Shown here in pieces: positions 33,485 to 37,537 of a DNA stretch of 37,537 nucleotides. The notes beneath the pieces were generated by a model. That model was not told the origin of the DNA, ran no database searches, and saw nothing but the letters and a program-made list of their open reading frames with translations. This stretch comes from Helochares maculicollis (taxonomy: Eukaryota; Arthropoda; Insecta; Coleoptera; Hydrophilidae). The stretch is from positions 1 through 37,537 of the forward strand of contig JAWQRO010000509.1 in the NCBI GenBank assembly GCA_033557835.1. The letters run 5' to 3'. The number at the start of each line of letters is the position of its first letter. Position 1 is the first letter of the stretch. The position numbers and the translations under genes were made by a program.

Positions 33485-33500
33485 TAGACACACGTGTCTA
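33485..33500. promoter_or_regulatory. E-box-centred palindrome
   Basis: TAGACAC (33485-33491) and GTGTCTA (33494-33500) are exact reverse complements around an AC spacer, and the E-box CACGTG lies inside at 33491-33496. Such sites bind bHLH factors. Twelve bases of it (CACACGTGTCTA) recur at 10967-10978. Confidence 0.3.
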
Positions 33501-36500
33501 CGGCGGAAAAAATTGGGTGTCATTTATTCATCACAGTGTGCGAACTTGCCTTGTAAATTTTTATGTGTATATTATGTATATGAAAACAGTCACATTGAAT
33601 AATGAAATTTGTTCGTAGTACATTAGATCGGTAAAAAACTATATCTACTAGATTTGTTTTTGATCCAGGCGCTACAAGATGTCATTCAAAGTTGTGCATT
33701 CTTTACTTTCTACCTGTGCATATGTATTAATGCTTGTTTTCCATCACTAACCCATAATGGTATATATCAAGATGAAAGCCCATACATTATAGATAGTTTC
33801 TTAGCCATGAGATAATTTTTTTAATAAACTATTAGTAGTAGTAGTTCGCAATTTGTGTTTTTCTTTATCTAGTCAGGGTTTGACTTTACATCATATTAAA
33901 TAAACCTTGAACAGCTGTGTTTAGAAATTTCAGTGATATGAAAATATATCAATATATTTTGGTCTATGTTTTTATTGTTCTGTTTTTTAAATCGCACACG
34001 AGGATTGATCAAGTTTTCAGAACCGTAGGCTACTTTATTACGTGTTCCATTATTCGAAGAATGTTGGTAAATATTTAAATTGACCAGTTATTCAAAAATT
34101 AGGCACGAGCCCACGACTTATACCGTCGATCTGATAATAATCATATTTTGTTTTCATGATATTGTCACAAGTGTATTCGTGGAGGTATCAGTACTTCAAA
34201 ATGCAGTTTAGTCGAGCGCCAGGTCCTTCATGTGAGGACCCCTCCTCAGAATCACTAATTAGGAAAGAGAAAGCATTGATAATCAATGAACAAACAATCA
34301 ACCACTAGTATGAAAGAATAAATAATAAACAAAGTATTATACTTAAAGTAAATTTAACTTACATTATATCCATTGCTATTCAGCATTCATGCGGTCTGAC
34401 GGACTGAATGTGTCCCTCCTCTTCGCCAATTTTAGTGGTTTTTTTCGTAATGAAACCTTGTTTTGCCTTATCGGTTTTGTGCTTATTTTAGTTAAGGGTG
34501 AAAATTTCAAACCCATCAGAAGTTATTAAGTATGTATTGCCCGTGTTCGTAACACAATCTGGGAGATTTTTAAACGTATTTTCAAGTCTTTGGAATATTG
34601 ATTCTGAAGATAAAAGCCATTTGGAAATAATTCTAATCTGCATGAGAACACATTGCTATCAGAGACATGAACGACCTATTTGATGTTGGGTCATGCTATT
34701 ATTTACTCTGAATCATACTTTCCGGTACCGAAATCAATATTTATAAAGACGATTTAATTTAGATAATTATAATATTATATAGCATGTATTTTTAAAAGTT
34801 TGTCGAATTTAAACGTACTATATGTATTAATACAATAAAACATGTTTTCTATTGCAAAGAAATACGTCTACTTTTAAATATTTTTTAATATGATAAAGAG
34901 TTAGTTTTGTAAAATTGATTAAAATGAAAAACATTTTATAAATAAATCATCGGTTTTTGGCATATATTCAACCTGTAGTACTAAATGCCAGCAAATGTAT
35001 CAATTTAAGGCAGTCCTCATACCACATCCCGAGTATTTCCACTAGAAGGAACAATTAAATAATAGTTAAAAAAATAGTACTGGTAGTATTTCATACCATG
35101 TACAACTGTTTGGAAGTCATTTTATTGCATTATATCATACTTTTTTCATCGACCGATAACGATCGTCGTCTTAAGACCAAGTTGTGACATTTGTATCTAT
35201 AATAAGAAATAACCTTATTGTAAGAAAAGATCATGGAGATATATAAAGCTACATTTCCAAGCAAGTGTAAAATTAGAGTATAGGTTTTGTTCATTCTATT
35301 TGTAAATAGCTTCAAGTTCTATATATATTCATATTAAAAGGCAGTAAGTATTAAACTTAGTTCAATTAAATTAACGTTAAAAATGAAATAGTAATAAAAA
35401 TGTTAGCGCTTGGTCGAAAAAGTTTTCCGTGAATAAACGAGAGAGTTACTTTTAAAACACAATTACTAAATTTTTATGCAGAAAAGTTTCAGTTTTGTTC
35501 ACATCATCAGATTTTCTCCGTAGCTAGAAAGAATTCTAAATACAAGTTATCTGATATTTATGCATTTAATTCGAAATTTAGCATATTAAGCAATAAAAAT
35601 AATTAAAATTTTGCTTGCAATCGTAGGATTTTATCTCAAGTAAAATTATTCTTTACAAAATTTTTAATTCGGGACAGTAATAAATTCTCGATGACTATTA
35701 CTACGATTTTGTATTTCTTGGCTTACTAAGCTCTAAGCAACCACTCTAATTTGCATTTAATTTAGCGGTAATATGTGTTAAGCAATAGCCACTATTGCAA
35801 CACTGGTAACAGAGCTTTTAAATTTAAGCTGCACTTATTTTGGATCAGTTTTTATAATACGAATAAAAAAAGTATTTAAAAATTTTACTAATTGAACCAA
35901 TGCACCAATGCATAATATAATATTGCATTAAGTAGAATTAAATTATTAAGGCATCAAATTTTAAATTGTTTAATAATAAGGATTAGAAATATAACAAATA
36001 TAACAAAATTTACGTTTCTAAAATTAATTTAATTTACCTCTATTTCAATAGATTTTATAGCATACTCATTTTAGTTTAGTGGTGTGCTATTTCAACAATA
36101 CCATTTAATTCCAACAAATATTATAAATGAATCATTCAATACATGAATAGGATTCATTTGCTTTATGAAAAAGTTTAGTTCAGTTATACAGTGAAATTAA
36201 ATTAAATGCACTACATTGTTTACTTCAACTAAATTGAAATATTTGCAGATATATAATATACCTAGACTATGATATGAATACTTAATATGGAAACTATACA
36301 TTCCATTGTACAATATCATGTTATATAAAACAAATACTTCTATCTACGTAATTCATAAATGCAATTTCCTTATTAATTTAAGAGAACCTAAAGCAGCAAA
36401 TATACTTAAGCTCTTTAGATATTTTATAGAAAGCTTACAAATATGTAATCATACAAAAATCACATGAAAAGTTTTTGAAAGAAATCCTTCAAATCATGCA

Positions 36501-36571
36501 TACAACAATTCACTGATTAAAAATAAATACGATTCGTCTAAAGCCTGCGACTTAACTTTAAAACTAAATTA

Positions 36572-36779
36572 TTAAAATAAATCCATTGCGGATGATAAGC
36601 TCCCATCCGATTTGAGTAAAAAGAATTTTGTAAAATTCACCATTATTAGTTTGTTTCCCTGATAAGGAGAGAGAGGGCTGACAACATAAGCTTCTTTAGT
36701 ATAAGTTGAAATAAGCGCAGTAATAAATTCCCGGCGTAGGTCGGCTAAAAAACCTGGGGATTTCAATAAAGTAAACCAA
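36572..36779. other. unrecognised sequence flanking the CpG-rich island
   Basis: The minus strand has a 64-codon frame (36572-36766) starting MKSPGFLADLRREFITAL. It has a more protein-like composition than most frames here but matches no family I recognise. It is adjacent to the CpG-rich island and may belong to the same inserted unit. Confidence 0.15.
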
Positions 36780-36930
36780 TCAGCAATACTGCTCCGGATT
36801 CAAACCCTCGCCCCCGCGATAAGAAACTTTTTCCGGCCGGCGAAACCCTGAACGGGACGAGACGCGGGTGGGACTTGAACGAACCGACGGGTGAGATGGC
36901 GGGGGCAAAGGGTACGAGCTCCGGCTCACG
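36780..36930. other. compact CpG-rich island of unknown nature
   Basis: About 150 bp is strongly GC- and CpG-rich, with sharp boundaries to AT-rich DNA. On the minus strand GGGTTTGAATCC (near 36786-36797) and GGTTCGTTCAAGTCC (near 36870-36884) resemble tRNA B-box or T-arm sequences. Neither supports a 5-bp T-stem, so there is no tRNA gene. A tRNA-derived SINE fragment, a host CpG island or a horizontally acquired piece are all possible. Confidence 0.3.
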
Positions 36931-37472
36931 GAAGGCAAGCAAAAAGAAAGTGTCAATTTGGAAAGACTGAAAAAGTTGTATGTACGTCGAATGCAGGCTA
37001 ACAAATCTATTTATTCATTTTATTTCGACTAGCAATTGCCCCCTGTTTCGCTAGCTTGAATTTTGGCGTTTAAATGAGTTTTTCTTCGCCTTGGTATTGG
37101 ATAAATATCGACATCTTAAATTTTCGTCCTTAAAAATGCTGCCACGTATTTTCTCTGATATTTATGTCATTTTAATTGTTACTCTTATGATTCGCCGCCA
37201 AAACCAAATAGCTTCAGAAGCAAGCGCGCTTGATTCACCGAAATGATTACTTTTTATTCCAACCAAAGAATATGGATTCTTAATTTGGAAAACGATAGGA
37301 TTGCTTTAAAGTGTTTTGCTTATTACCATTGTCGTACACAATTGTTGAAAACATTTATTTTGTATCTTATAACCAGTTACCAGTTTTATAAACATATGTA
37401 CTCTAACTTTCTCTTTTGTTAAATTAGTTTTAATTAATCTTTATTTTGAGAAAAAGGAATTTTAAAACATTT

Positions 37473-37475
<3 letters not shown>

Positions 37476-37517
<42 letters not shown>
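37476..37517. repeat. (TA)21 microsatellite
   Basis: Forty-two bases of perfect TA repeat lie near the right edge. The flanks do not resemble the Penelope-like tail that adjoins the other two TA tracts. Confidence 0.9.
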
Positions 37518-37518
<1 letters not shown>

Positions 37519-37537
37519 GAGTTTTTTCTTAAAATTT

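Larger units (their letters stand above)
28951..36571. other. AT-rich unique DNA, no gene recognised
   Basis: Scattered motifs only. A mariner-terminus-like sequence lies at 29238-29262. The frame at 31365-31685 (106 codons) matches nothing I know. A GC-richer block at 31740-32010 holds a GATA-type inverted repeat. A 6-bp GGTCCT/AGGACC hairpin lies at 34222-34240, and an E-box palindrome at 33485-33500. No RNA gene was recognised. Confidence 0.45.

Noticed and set aside
35467..35520. A further CTGATGATG...GAAAC pattern on the minus strand, resembling the hammerhead-like core
   Set aside because: No stem II can form between the two boxes and no matching stem III was found, and the flanks do not match the Penelope-like tail.
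36780..36900. tRNA gene on the minus strand suggested by B-box-like sequences
   Set aside because: The T-stem pairs only two bases at one site and fewer at the other, and no acceptor or D-arm could be drawn.
1..37537. CRISPR arrays, bacterial operons, rRNA genes and known insect microRNAs
   Set aside because: No regularly spaced repeats, no Shine-Dalgarno-led gene strings, and no match by eye to rRNA or to mature microRNA sequences I know.

Overview
This window looks like a gene-poor stretch of a large, strongly AT-rich animal genome, most plausibly an arthropod and probably an insect. It contains mariner elements, a Penelope-like retroelement and decayed non-LTR retrotransposons. No bacterial operon structure, tRNA, rRNA or CRISPR array is visible. 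Almost all short open frames are chance frames in AT-rich DNA. I recognise no host protein-coding gene, so the window may be intergenic or lie inside a long intron.

Layout from left to right. 1-3850: AT-rich DNA with nothing recognised. 3850-4985 (+): a decayed non-LTR retrotransposon with linker, reverse-transcriptase and C-terminal pieces. 5000-8930: unique DNA with a 13-bp inverted repeat (5308-5373) and a Sox/POU-like composite site with TAATC motifs (6531-6568). 8934-9523 (-): the 3' part of a Penelope-like element. It has an uninterrupted 116-residue frame without an ATG that encodes a GIY-YIG endonuclease domain, followed by a hammerhead-ribozyme-like motif and a tail that ends in (TA)11. 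14720-14863 (-): a second, 5'-truncated copy of that tail, also ending in (TA)n. 13740-13960: a GC-richer block with a CTCF-like site. About 16870-17050 (-): a possible further non-LTR fragment. 18386-18397: a Rel/kappaB-like site. 19785-21046 and 21858-22924 (both -): two dead mariner-like elements with recognisable degenerate terminal inverted repeats and transposase remnants that have lost catalytic segments. 25860-26330: a GC-richer block with TATA-like and CCAAT-like motifs. 28396-28950 (+): a second non-LTR reverse-transcriptase relic. 36780-36930: a compact CpG-rich island of unknown nature. 37476-37517: (TA)21 near the right edge.

The most interesting signal is the Penelope-like 3' module. 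Copy 1 keeps the main sequence hallmarks of a hammerhead core (a GUC triplet, CTGATGA, a 5-bp stem II and GAAA), with a stem III that can pair across about 35 bases. Stem I is almost absent and one extra base separates the core from stem II, so activity is not assured. Copy 2 keeps stem II but has lost two key core residues. Everything here was read by eye; no homology search or covariance-model search was run.
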